A DNA stretch of 17,446 nt from an uncultured Prevotella sp. (GTDB lineage: Bacteria > Bacteroidota > Bacteroidia > Bacteroidales > Bacteroidaceae), in NCBI GenBank assembly GCA_934190685.1, contig CAKPTK010000037.1, positions 1-17,446 of the forward strand, in the 5' to 3' direction. This document shows positions 5,858 to 14,332 of the stretch, piece after piece; position 1 is the stretch's first letter; the number at the start of each line of letters is the position of its first letter. The notes beneath the pieces are model-generated. The model did no database searches. It was given only the letters and a program-made list of their open reading frames with translations, and was not told the DNA's origin. The position numbers and the translations under genes were made by a program.

Positions 5858-8341
5858 TTTAACATCGATATGAATGGACGATGTTTGCAAGTCCACACCT
5901 TTGACGTTAAGTGTCACCGCGCCTTTTTCATGTGTGCTTTGCAACACAACCAAGCACTTGCCGGAGAAAGCTCGGCGTTTGTTGTCCTTGAACAATTCCA
6001 TAGAGGCGGCATTGCCATTGTCCACACCGGCTATTGTTGCCGGTCCATTGAGTGAGAAATAGAGTTGATTCTCGGCATTGGGACAGAGATTGCCGTCTTT
6101 GTCCACCACCTCCACGGTGACGAAAGAAAGGCTCTTGCCATCCGCATGCATAGTTTGTCTGTCAGGTGTGAGACGTAGATGATGTGGAGCACCTGCAGTC
6201 TGTATCGTCTTTTCACCCACTTTCTTGCCATCCTTGCGTGCTACCACACGAATGTTGCCTGGGTGATAAACCACACGCCACATGACATGATACTGATGAC
6301 TGTCCGCTTTTTTTCTTACACCGGCACTCACGCCATTGACAAAGAGTTCCACCTCGTCCGCATTGTTATAATAGCACCATAGGTCAATGGCCTGTCCGTC
6401 AATCCAATTCCAATGAGGGAAGAGATGCAACACAGGCTTGTTGGTCCACTCGCTCTGATAGAGGTAATAGGCATCCTTAGGGAAGCCCGCCAAATCGATG
6501 ACACCAAAATAGCTGCTTCGAGCCGGATAGCCAAAAGGTGTGGGTTCACCGATATAGTCGAAACCTGTCCACAAAAACTGACCGGCGCAATAGGACTCAT
6601 GTTTCACCGCATCGAGCGATTCCTCATGCGACGATCCCCATGGAGCATGCTGATTGTCATAACTGCTGCACCGGTAGCTCGGGGCTATCCATTTGCGGTC
6701 CCAACGGGAAGGTGAAAGATATACCGAGTCACTGGGCATCTTATAACAACCGCGGGATTGAAGTGCAGACACACTTTCTGTGAAAAAGAAAGGTTTGTGT
6801 GGGAAGTTCTTGGGCACGTCACGCGATTCCTTTATATGATAGTTGAATCCGATGATGTCTATCGCTCCACTCTTGAAAAGATGGTTGGATGGCTTGGGTT
6901 CGTTGCAGCCAGCCGTGACCGGACGAGTGGAATCAAGTTTGTGCACGATATCTGCCAACCGGCGGGTGAGCAAAGAGTTGACACTCAACTCCTTGTCATG
7001 GGCAAGTGTGGAGGGATCATGTCCCATGTTAAGCAGCAAGTTGGCCTGTTCAAGGGTGAGGTTGTCGGCGCTGGCACTCGACCATTGCTCAAGCACCTCA
7101 TTGCCGATACTCCAAATCATCACCGACGGATGGTTGCGGTCACGAACGACGAGATCGGTCAAATCGCGCTCATACCATTTGTCGAAGAAACGGGCATAGT
7201 CGTTCTTGGTCTTGCGGCGACGCCACATGTCAAAAGACTCGTCCATCACGACAAAGCCCATGGTATCGCACATGTTCAGCAGTTCCGGAGCTGGAGGATT
7301 GTGGGAACAACGCAAGGCATTGCACCCCATCTCCTTGAGCATGACAAGTTTGCGGTGCATGGCATCTTCGTTGATGGCAGAACCAAGACAGCCGAAATCG
7401 TGGTGTTCGCATACGCCATTGAGTTTCATCTGTTTTCCGTTGAGAGAGAATCCATGTTCTGCGTCAAATGTGAAAGAGCGAAAACCTGTTGTGGTCAGAT
7501 AAGAGTCCACCACCCTATCGTTCACTACCACTTCCGTCTTCACGGTGTAGATGTATGGATTCTCCACCGACCACAGTTTTGGATTGTTGAATGTCAAGGT
7601 CTGTTTAAAATCCTTGCTTTTCGGCACCGTAACAGAAGAGGAATGAGAGGCCACAACTTTACCTCTTGCGTCAAGCAACGAATTGCGCAAGACTGCTTTC
7701 GCTGTGAAATCAAGCAACTCGTTGACCAAAGTCACGGTCACGTTGACCTTGCCTTGTTTCCCGTCTACAATCGGCACGACATGTGTGCCCCAATGGGCGA
7801 CATGAAGATCTTCCGTCTTGGTAAGCCACACATGTCTGTATATGCCACACCCACTGTACCAACGACTGTTGGGTTGGTCGGTATTGTCCACCTTGACCGC
7901 TATCACATTGTCACCACCACGATTCAAGTAGGGTGTCAAGTCGTATTCAAAACTACTGTATCCATAGGGCCGTGTGCCGAGCAAATTGCCGTTGATATAG
8001 ACTGACGCATTCATATACACACCGTCAAATTCGATGAAATACTTGTCGTACTTGTCGTTTTCGTCTATTTTGAAATGCTTGCGATACCATCCCATGCCTC
8101 CCGGCAAGGCACCTCCGCCGGCACCTGAAGGATGGGAAGAGGAAAAGCTACCCTCTATCGCCCAATCATGAGGCAAGGAGAGTCGTCGCCAACCCCTATC
8201 GTTGAACTCTGGAACTTCCATGAGTTTGGCTTTCGGATTGAGTGCGAAAAGCCAATTGTCATCAAAAAGAATCCGTTCTCTTGCCTGGGCACAAAGAGCC
8301 GTCAACAGGAAGAAGAACAACAGCATACCATTTTTCTTCAT
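5855..8341 (-). CDS. GH2 family glycoside hydrolase (beta-galactosidase-like)
   Basis: An 828-residue retaining beta-glycosidase, probably periplasmic. The N-terminal signal peptide is MKKNGMLLFFFLLTALCAQA. The sugar-binding domain (about 25-185) contains LPHDWAIEG and NSRWYSGCGIYR, both typical of GH2. An immunoglobulin-like domain follows (about 186-290). The TIM barrel (about 291-625) has HNPPAPELLNMCD, the acid/base Glu415 in SIGNEV and the nucleophile Glu522 in FFFTES. A C-terminal region (about 630-828) has further beta domains of the DUF4982 and Ig-like type common in Bacteroidota GH2 enzymes. Beta-galactosidase is the usual annotation, but GH2 also includes glucuronidases and mannosidases. 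It starts 15 bases after the GH31 stop, so the two should be co-transcribed under the LacI-type regulator. Confidence 0.92.
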   Translation of the reverse strand: MKKNGMLLFFFLLTALCAQARERILFDDNWLFALNPKAKLMEVPEFNDRGWRRLSLPHDWAIEGSFSSSHPSGAGGGALPGGMGWYRKHFKIDENDKYDKYFIEFDGVYMNASVYINGNLLGTRPYGYSSFEYDLTPYLNRGGDNVIAVKVDNTDQPNSRWYSGCGIYRHVWLTKTEDLHVAHWGTHVVPIVDGKQGKVNVTVTLVNELLDFTAKAVLRNSLLDARGKVVASHSSSVTVPKSKDFKQTLTFNNPKLWSVENPYIYTVKTEVVVNDRVVDSYLTTTGFRSFTFDAEHGFSLNGKQMKLNGVCEHHDFGCLGSAINEDAMHRKLVMLKEMGCNALRCSHNPPAPELLNMCDTMGFVVMDESFDMWRRRKTKNDYARFFDKWYERDLTDLVVRDRNHPSVMIWSIGNEVLEQWSSASADNLTLEQANLLLNMGHDPSTLAHDKELSVNSLLTRRLADIVHKLDSTRPVTAGCNEPKPSNHLFKSGAIDIIGFNYHIKESRDVPKNFPHKPFFFTESVSALQSRGCYKMPSDSVYLSPSRWDRKWIAPSYRCSSYDNQHAPWGSSHEESLDAVKHESYCAGQFLWTGFDYIGEPTPFGYPARSSYFGVIDLAGFPKDAYYLYQSEWTNKPVLHLFPHWNWIDGQAIDLWCYYNNADEVELFVNGVSAGVRKKADSHQYHVMWRVVYHPGNIRVVARKDGKKVGEKTIQTAGAPHHLRLTPDRQTMHADGKSLSFVTVEVVDKDGNLCPNAENQLYFSLNGPATIAGVDNGNAASMELFKDNKRRAFSGKCLVVLQSTHEKGAVTLNVKGVDLQTSSIHIDVK

Positions 8342-8356
8342 ATCTGATTGTCTGAA

Positions 8357-11269
8357 TTAAAATTTCACAGAGATTTGCTTGCCAACATATTTCACCATTT
8401 TACCCTTGGGAGAAACGAGATCAAGCGGTTGTGGATGATCTCGGGACACAAACACCACATTGAATCTGCGAGACTCGAGCATCCCTGCAAATGCCCCCTT
8501 GCGGTTGCCGATGGTCAATGTTCGGGTCCGGTCGTTGTAGGTGAAAGGAATGGTGGCATACTTACCCTTTTCATAATTATAGTTGATGTTCTCGTCTTCA
8601 TAGAGTTCGAACTTGCCATCCGCCCCCGCGTATACATAAAGATTGATCAGTTCCGGTTGTTTCTCGTCGCTCCACTCCATCTGTGGTCCGAAAGGCACGA
8701 TCGCACCGGCACGCACAAAGACGGGAATCCGCTCATAGGGAGCTGCCGCCATCCAGTCGCATCCACCCTCATGGTATTCACCCGAATAGAAATCATACCA
8801 TCCGCAAGATTTGGGCAGATACACTTTACGCTGACGCTCTTTATAATAACCTACAGGACATGCCATCAAGGCTGGACCGAACATCCACTGGTCCTTGATG
8901 TCATTGACACGGTCATCATCGGTGAAATCCATCACCAAAGCACGCATCAACGTATAATCATGGAAATGTGCCCAACCTGCCATACTATATAGGTAAGGCA
9001 TCAATTGATAGCGAAGACGGTCATACCATACGATACTTTCATAGGCAGGATGTCCCTGTGGGGCAATGTTCCACACTTCCCGCAAAGGCCATTGGCCATG
9101 GGTGCGAAAGATTGGAACGAAACAACCGAACTGATGCCAGCGGGTTTGCAATTCCCGCCATTCTTTCATATCTTCATTTTCTTTTCCGGTCTTGCTCCAT
9201 ACTTTCTGTGCATTGACATATCTGTTCTCCACACAAAAACCACCTTGATCCATTCCCCAGAACGGGATGCCGCTCAGCGAGTAGTTCATGCCTGCCGTCA
9301 TCTGCGCACGCATATCTTCCCACCGGGTGCCGATGTCGCCACTCCATGAGGCGGTGCTGTAGCGCTGCAAACCGGCAAAACCGCTTCGTGTGAGCAGGAA
9401 CACACGCTTGTCAGGATTGACTGACCGTTGCCCATTGTAGATGGCGTCGGCATTGACCAAAGCGTAAGCATTGAAATATTCCGTGCTCGAACCGAGTGCG
9501 GTCGGACCGCAAAGAGCCTTTCGATAACCAATCGGCGTACAGTCGCGCACGTTGGGTTCTGAGGCGTCCATCCACCAAGCATCGATGCCTTGATGATATT
9601 TTGAATAGAGATTTTCATCCATCTGTCGCCAGAACATCTTGCGAGCTTCCTCGGCATAGGCATCATAGAAAGAGCCTACATAGCCCTTGCCCACCCAATC
9701 GCGAATGGAGTCGTTGACAGCCTGTCGATAGATCCAACCATGTGAGTCCAGTTCTTGATAGTTGCGGGTATTGCAATAGAATTTCGGCCAGACACTGATC
9801 ATGAAACGACCGTGCATGGCATGCACACTGTCGAGCATGGCCTGGGGATCGGGGTATCGGGATTGTTCAAACTGGTGACTTCCCCACTGGTCTTCCGGCC
9901 AGTAGTTCCAGTCCTGTACAATATTGTCTATCGGAATATGCCGCTTGCGGAATTCGGCAAGCGTCTTCTCTATATCCTTGGAAGTTTTGTAGCGCTCACG
10001 ACTCTGCCAGAATCCCATTGCCCAACGGGGCATTACCTGGGCTTTGCCAGTCAATGTGCGATAACCACTAATCACTCCGTCCATCGTCTGCCCGTAGATG
10101 AAATAATAGTCCATGTCTCGTGTCATCTCACTCCACACACTCAAACGCCCCTGTTCTTCCTCCGTCTGTGGCTTGGCCACTCTCAGTCCACAATAACTGG
10201 TACCGCCATCGGGTTTCCATTCTATACGAATCGGCGTGCGCACGCCCTGTTCCAAAGGAACCGTGAATTTATAAGAATTGGGGTTCCATGCGGTGCGCCA
10301 ACGTTCCGCCACTACTTCCTTGCCTCCAACAAAGACTTTGGTGTAACCGGCATAGTAGAAGATAAAGCGGTAAAGGCTCTGCACAGGGGCCTCGATAAAT
10401 CCTTCATAAACCACCTTCGCACCGCTCAGTTTGAAATTCTTGGGTAGGTTACCCACCACATGGGCATGTTCAAAATAGATGGAATCTTCCAGTCGCTCCA
10501 AGGTTCTTCCTCCCTTGTCGGTGTATGTACCAGTTAACGCGCCACGTTTGCCATTCTTGTCATAGAGTGTGAAAGCCCGGTTCAACTGCCAATAGTCGTC
10601 AGGATTGCCCCAACGGCAGAGTGAATAAGAGTCCCAGAGTATTCCATAGCCTTTGTTGCTGACAGCGAAAGGGACGGAAATCTTGGTATTGTATTGGAAG
10701 AGCTCCTCATTCTTTCCCTTCATATTGAGTTCTTCAGCCTGATGTTGGCCCAGTCCATAGAAAGCCTCATCGGCAGGACTGTCAAAGAGTGCGCGCCAAG
10801 ACCATCCTTGACGCTGCATGTCGGTGAGCGTTCCCACACCGATATTTTCCGTCGGCACGGTGTAACGATGGAAAGTTTTGCCGCCTTGTCTCACCTCACT
10901 GAGCAAGGTTCTTCCCGCCTTGTCCAAAAAGACAATGCGTCCATCGGTCACGTCGACACGGGCAGTGAGCCTATCGGTCTTCACCGCCACAATTCCGTCT
11001 GTCTCGCTCACCTTGAAATCGGAGAACGGCTGCTGAGGCACAATCATCAGACTGTGTTTTTGCGGAAAATCCTGCTCCGGAGTGGCTTCCACCCGGATGA
11101 TGTTTGGATTGACAACTTGTAAACGCACGACTCTTGCCGATTGTCCTGAAGGATTCTTTACGGAAATGGTCACACTGTTGCCATTCTGCTTATAATCTGC
11201 CGCCACCGACTTCACGGTTTGGGACAGCGACAGAAATAGGATTGTAAGGATTGATAAACAGGTTTTCAT
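8357..11269 (-). CDS. GH31 family alpha-glycosidase with PA14 insert (alpha-xylosidase-like)
   Basis: A 970-residue retaining alpha-glycosidase with a signal peptide (about residues 1-24, MKTCLSILTILFLSLSQTVK). An N-terminal beta-sandwich contains EAFYGLGQHQ (168-177). A PA14-like domain is inserted at about 250-365 (ending near TSYCGLRV). The (beta/alpha)8 barrel follows, with the nucleophile Asp568 in WWMDASEPN and the acid/base Asp645 in SWSGDIGTRW. C-terminal beta domains complete it. A PA14 insertion of this kind is known from xyloglucan-active GH31 alpha-xylosidases such as those of Cellvibrio and Bacteroides ovatus, so removal of alpha-xylose from xylogluco-oligosaccharides is the best guess; alpha-glucosidase activity remains possible. 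It lies 23 bases after the regulator gene and 15 before GH2, in one operon. Confidence 0.92.
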   Translation of the reverse strand: MKTCLSILTILFLSLSQTVKSVAADYKQNGNSVTISVKNPSGQSARVVRLQVVNPNIIRVEATPEQDFPQKHSLMIVPQQPFSDFKVSETDGIVAVKTDRLTARVDVTDGRIVFLDKAGRTLLSEVRQGGKTFHRYTVPTENIGVGTLTDMQRQGWSWRALFDSPADEAFYGLGQHQAEELNMKGKNEELFQYNTKISVPFAVSNKGYGILWDSYSLCRWGNPDDYWQLNRAFTLYDKNGKRGALTGTYTDKGGRTLERLEDSIYFEHAHVVGNLPKNFKLSGAKVVYEGFIEAPVQSLYRFIFYYAGYTKVFVGGKEVVAERWRTAWNPNSYKFTVPLEQGVRTPIRIEWKPDGGTSYCGLRVAKPQTEEEQGRLSVWSEMTRDMDYYFIYGQTMDGVISGYRTLTGKAQVMPRWAMGFWQSRERYKTSKDIEKTLAEFRKRHIPIDNIVQDWNYWPEDQWGSHQFEQSRYPDPQAMLDSVHAMHGRFMISVWPKFYCNTRNYQELDSHGWIYRQAVNDSIRDWVGKGYVGSFYDAYAEEARKMFWRQMDENLYSKYHQGIDAWWMDASEPNVRDCTPIGYRKALCGPTALGSSTEYFNAYALVNADAIYNGQRSVNPDKRVFLLTRSGFAGLQRYSTASWSGDIGTRWEDMRAQMTAGMNYSLSGIPFWGMDQGGFCVENRYVNAQKVWSKTGKENEDMKEWRELQTRWHQFGCFVPIFRTHGQWPLREVWNIAPQGHPAYESIVWYDRLRYQLMPYLYSMAGWAHFHDYTLMRALVMDFTDDDRVNDIKDQWMFGPALMACPVGYYKERQRKVYLPKSCGWYDFYSGEYHEGGCDWMAAAPYERIPVFVRAGAIVPFGPQMEWSDEKQPELINLYVYAGADGKFELYEDENINYNYEKGKYATIPFTYNDRTRTLTIGNRKGAFAGMLESRRFNVVFVSRDHPQPLDLVSPKGKMVKYVGKQISVKF

Positions 11270-11292
11270 TGGTTTTGTATATGATTGGGCGA

Positions 11293-12306
11293 CTATCGTT
11301 TGTCACTACTGTCTCTGATTTTCAGTTCCATTGGCACTACCTCACGGTAAATTTTCTTATCTCCATTGATATTGCGAAGCAGCAATTCACACGCCTTGTA
11401 CCCTTGGTCATGGGCGTTGTCCACGATAGCGGTGAGCTTGGGGGTGACAAAGGCCGCCGAATCGCCGTCTGTGAATCCGATAATCGCCACGTCTTCGGGG
11501 ATGCGGAGATTCATCGACTTGATGGCATCAAAGGCGGCATAGGTGATGATGTCGTTGAAAGCGAGGATGGCATCGGGACGGTCGTTGCGGCTAAGCAACT
11601 TGATGGCTGCCTCACGCGCCACATCGAAGTCTATTTTGTCGCACACCACCAGCGTCCGGTCTACAGGAATACGGTTTTCATGAAGGGCCTCGATATATCC
11701 ATGCTTGCGCCGACGCACCATGTCAAGATGATTGGGACCGCCGATGAAAGCGATGCGCCGACTGCCGGTGTCTATCAAATGTTGGGTAGCCTGCTGGGCA
11801 GCCACATCACCATCGGCGACGACTGAGGAGAACAAATCCGGAAGACAAGTCCGTGCGAAAAACACAAGCGGTATGCCCATCTTGTGTATTTCCTCAAAAT
11901 GAGAATAGTCCACCGTGTCCTGTGCCAGGCAGGCGATGATTCCTTCACAGTGCAAGCTGATGAAATTGTCCACCGCCTCGGCTTCCCGCTCATGGTCTTC
12001 ATGACTGTTGCTGCTGAACACGGAATAGCCCTCTTTGCGAGCGTAGTCCTCAATACCATCGAGCACCGCCGCATAATAGTGGGTCACAAGATTGGGCATC
12101 ACTACACCAATAATACGTGGCGCCTCCTTGCGCAGACTTTGCGCAAAAGGGTTTGGACGGTAGTTCAATTCCTTGGCAAGGGCTTGTATGCGGCGTTTCA
12201 TGTCATCGCCCACTTCATGACTGTTGCGGAGCGCCCGCGACACGGTGGCAATGCTAACGCCTAATTGTTGTGCTAAATCTTTAAGTGATGTGCGGCGTTG
12301 TTTCAT
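11293..12306 (-). CDS. LacI-family transcriptional regulator
   Basis: A 337-residue DNA-binding repressor or activator. The N-terminal helix-turn-helix (residues 7-26, TSLKDLAQQLGVSIATVSRA) and hinge (LNYRPNPFAQSLR) match the family, and the rest is a periplasmic-binding-like effector domain (IIGVVMPNL; later FIGGPNH and AIIGFTDGDSAA). The effector is presumably a sugar released by the neighbouring enzymes, but the binding residues do not tell which. It is the first gene of the LacI-GH31-GH2 operon, 23 bases from GH31. A LacI-type palindrome overlaps its own promoter, so it probably controls itself and both hydrolases. The start at 12306 suits the promoter about 23 bases upstream. Confidence 0.93.
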   Translation of the reverse strand: MKQRRTSLKDLAQQLGVSIATVSRALRNSHEVGDDMKRRIQALAKELNYRPNPFAQSLRKEAPRIIGVVMPNLVTHYYAAVLDGIEDYARKEGYSVFSSNSHEDHEREAEAVDNFISLHCEGIIACLAQDTVDYSHFEEIHKMGIPLVFFARTCLPDLFSSVVADGDVAAQQATQHLIDTGSRRIAFIGGPNHLDMVRRRKHGYIEALHENRIPVDRTLVVCDKIDFDVAREAAIKLLSRNDRPDAILAFNDIITYAAFDAIKSMNLRIPEDVAIIGFTDGDSAAFVTPKLTAIVDNAHDQGYKACELLLRNINGDKKIYREVVPMELKIRDSSDKR

Positions 12307-12328
12307 CTTACTGCTGATATATCTTGTG

Positions 12329-12359
12329 CAAAGATAAGAAACTTTATCGAAAGCGCAAA
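12329..12359 (-). promoter_or_regulatory. Promoter of the LacI-GH31-GH2 operon
   Basis: On the - strand TTTG (12356-12359), a 19-base spacer and TATCTTTG (12329-12336) match the Bacteroidota consensus. Transcription would start near 12322, about 16 bases before the regulator's ATG. Confidence 0.75.
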
Positions 12360-12367
12360 CGTTTACG
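12354..12367. promoter_or_regulatory. LacI-type operator overlapping the operon promoter
   Basis: CGCAAACGTTTACG is an inverted repeat of 7-base half sites matching at 6 of 7 positions, with the central CG and flanking AAA/TTT typical of LacI-family operators. It covers the -33 TTTG of the promoter at 12329-12359, a position suited to blocking polymerase. I found no second copy elsewhere in the window, including near GH28. Confidence 0.6.
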
Positions 12368-12411
12368 TTACATTTTCATCTTCCAAACACACAATATGCA
12401 CAAAAACACAG

Positions 12412-12419
12412 TAATTTTG
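12412..12419 (+). promoter_or_regulatory. -7 promoter element for a short transcript
   Basis: TAATTTTG is a full match to TAnnTTTG on the + strand. A clear TTTG -33 element is not present at the right distance. Transcription would start near 12425, facing away from the LacI operon. Confidence 0.5.
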
Positions 12420-12424
12420 CAGCG

Positions 12425-12510
12425 TAAACAAGAAAGTAATGAATAGTTGATAATAAGTTAGTTAGAAAAGTTAAGGTTGATGTTGTTGTGAAACAGCACC
12501 AACCTTTTTT
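12425..12510 (+). ncRNA. Candidate small RNA or terminated leader
   Basis: Between the -7 element at 12412-12419 and the terminator at 12473-12510 lies a stretch of about 86 nt with no plausible protein. It is AT-rich and unstructured at the 5' end, then ends in a strong hairpin and T run, the layout of a free-standing small RNA. A second promoter element at 12661 could serve the downstream operon independently, which favours a separate RNA over an attenuator. No known RNA family was recognised. Confidence 0.4.
12473..12510 (+). terminator. Strong intrinsic terminator in the intergenic region
   Basis: AAGGTTG (12473-12479) pairs with CAACCTT (12500-12506). After an A-C mismatch, TGTTGT (12481-12486) pairs with ACAGCA (12493-12498, one G-U), leaving a 6-base loop. 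Six T residues follow (12505-12510). The LacI operon runs away from this site, so the hairpin does not close a known gene. Confidence 0.75.
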
Positions 12511-12660
12511 ATTCAACAGTCCTTTTCCTCTGTGTTTTTCCATCATTTCCAAAGAGGTTCATAGAAGGACACACTTCGCACAGCAGGTCATTTTCCTTTT
12601 AAAAGAGACTTTTTTTGCTGAAAATGAGATAAAGAGATGCGCCATTAGAAAATAAAGTCG

Positions 12661-12668
12661 TACCTTTG
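12661..12668 (+). promoter_or_regulatory. -7 promoter element of the four-gene lipid-type operon
   Basis: TACCTTTG is a full match to TAnnTTTG, 71 bases upstream of the GTG start at 12739. No TTTG is found at the expected -33 distance. The stretch between the upstream terminator and this element (12511-12660) holds only a CTTTTAAAAG palindrome (12596-12605) and no gene that I can see. Confidence 0.5.
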
Positions 12669-12738
12669 CATGTCATTATATAAATATAAAGAGGTGTAAT
12701 TACGCTTCTTACAGTAGAAACTCTATAAATTATAATTT

Positions 12739-14289
12739 GTGAAATTTGCAATTATAGCTGCCGGTGAAGGCAGTAGACTGTCCCACGAGGGCGTGGAACA
12801 ACCCAAACCATTGGTTCCCCTTCTCGGTGAGCCCATGATTGAAAGACTCATCCGTATCTTCACTGAATGTGGGGCGACAGAGATTGTCGTCATCACCAAC
12901 GAACAGTTTGTTGAAGTACAACAGGCCTTGGCATGTTTGGCTAAGACCGCCCCGCTGCGCATTGTCATCAAGACTACTCCAAGCAGCATGCACAGTTTGC
13001 ATGCCATCGCTCCTTATCTGAAAGGTGAGCCCTTCTGCCTCACCACGGTGGACACCATCTTCCACGAAGACGATTTCAAGAAATATATCCGCCACTTCCT
13101 TGAGCACGAGGAGTTGGACGGCTGCATGGCAGTCACACCGTATGTGGACGACGAGAAGCCCTTGTGGGTGGGCACCGACAAGAATTTTCACATCACAGGG
13201 TTCCATGATGCGCAGGAAGGCGACGACCATCTCATTTCGGGCGGAATCTATTGTCTGCGCGAAAAAGCGCTCACCGTGCTTGACCATTGCATGGAAAAGG
13301 GATTGCACCGCATGCGCAATTTCCAACGCCAACTGGTAGCTGAAGGTCTTGACTTGGAGGCTTACCCGATTGAGAAGATTCTCGATGTGGATCATAAGGG
13401 CGACATCGACAAAGCGGAAAGTTTCCTGCGCTGCCCCGACGCACTCCATTTGGTGGGTGTGTGCCGCAGCAATGTCTATTCGCCCAACTGTGTCGACAGC
13501 GATGCCGCCATCATGCACGCAGTGGCTTCAAAATTGCGTGGCATGGGAAATGAGGTGAGACTCTACAACGAAGGTGACTTGGCAAGCAATGCTGCTGTGA
13601 CGGAAGCCGACGGTTTCTTCAACATGGGACGCAGTCAAAAGGCTCTGCAGGTGCTCGCCGAACAAGAAACGAAAGGCAAACATGTGGTCAATTCTCCTTG
13701 CGGCATCGACAACTGCATCCGGGAGAAGATGTCCCACTTGTTGATTGACAACGGTGTGTCTTACCCCAAAAGTTGGTTTATCCAGCAGCATGGCGAAATA
13801 CCTGAAGATGTGAGCTACCCTTGTTGGTTGAAACGTGGTGACGGATGCGCCCAGCAAAAGGAAGATACCTGCTATGTGCAAAGTCTTGCGGAAGCCAAGG
13901 CTTGCCTGGAAGACTTCTGGCACCGCGGCGTAGCCTCCGTGGTGGTGAACGAGCATTTAAAGGGTGACCTGATGAAGTTCTATGGCGTTCGCGGCACGAA
14001 TTTCTTCTATTGGTTCTATCCCGACCGTGTGGGCAAGTCGAAATTCGGACTTGAGGTCATCAACGGCAAAGCGCAAGGCTATAAGTTTGATGTGGACGCC
14101 GTGAAAGCGGAAGCCGACAAGGCTGGGGAAATTCTCCAAGTAGAGGTGTATGGCGGTGACTGTGTTGTGGCGCCCGAGGGAAAGACGACCATCATCGACT
14201 TCAATGACTGGCCCAGTTTCGGTCCTTGCCGCGCCGAAGCTTCCGTCGACATCGCCCAGTGTGTGATGCAAGTGGTCAAACTGAAATAA
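12739..14289 (+). CDS. Nucleotidyltransferase fused to an ATP-grasp-like domain
   Basis: A 516-residue cytosolic protein with two catalytic-looking halves. Residues 1-230 are a sugar/polyol-phosphate nucleotidyltransferase: AAGEGSRL (7-14), QPKPLVPL (21-28), the metal-binding Asp105 in TTVD, and DVDHKGDID (216-224). This type makes NDP-linked products, for example CDP-polyols. Residues 235-516 look like a pre-ATP-grasp and ATP-grasp fold, with WLKRGDG (363-369) as a likely nucleotide-binding segment and Glu469, Asp474, Asp487 and Asn489 (DFNDWPSF) as likely Mg ligands. ATP-grasp enzymes join carboxylates to amines or act as kinases. The start is GTG, forced by an in-frame TAA two codons upstream. 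It opens an operon with a CDP-alcohol transferase, so CDP-polyol synthesis is the likely role; the ATP-grasp substrate is unknown. Confidence 0.85.
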   Translation: MKFAIIAAGEGSRLSHEGVEQPKPLVPLLGEPMIERLIRIFTECGATEIVVITNEQFVEVQQALACLAKTAPLRIVIKTTPSSMHSLHAIAPYLKGEPFCLTTVDTIFHEDDFKKYIRHFLEHEELDGCMAVTPYVDDEKPLWVGTDKNFHITGFHDAQEGDDHLISGGIYCLREKALTVLDHCMEKGLHRMRNFQRQLVAEGLDLEAYPIEKILDVDHKGDIDKAESFLRCPDALHLVGVCRSNVYSPNCVDSDAAIMHAVASKLRGMGNEVRLYNEGDLASNAAVTEADGFFNMGRSQKALQVLAEQETKGKHVVNSPCGIDNCIREKMSHLLIDNGVSYPKSWFIQQHGEIPEDVSYPCWLKRGDGCAQQKEDTCYVQSLAEAKACLEDFWHRGVASVVVNEHLKGDLMKFYGVRGTNFFYWFYPDRVGKSKFGLEVINGKAQGYKFDVDAVKAEADKAGEILQVEVYGGDCVVAPEGKTTIIDFNDWPSFGPCRAEASVDIAQCVMQVVKLK

Positions 14290-14332
14290 AGCAAAAAAAC
14301 TTCAACAACTAAGTAAAAAGAGAAATATAAAA

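Noticed and set aside
6758..8005. A 415-codon open frame on the + strand inside the GH2 gene
   Set aside because: It is antisense to a well-supported enzyme with intact catalytic motifs, and its translation shows no recognisable domain and many His, Cys and Arg residues, as expected for a reverse-frame shadow.
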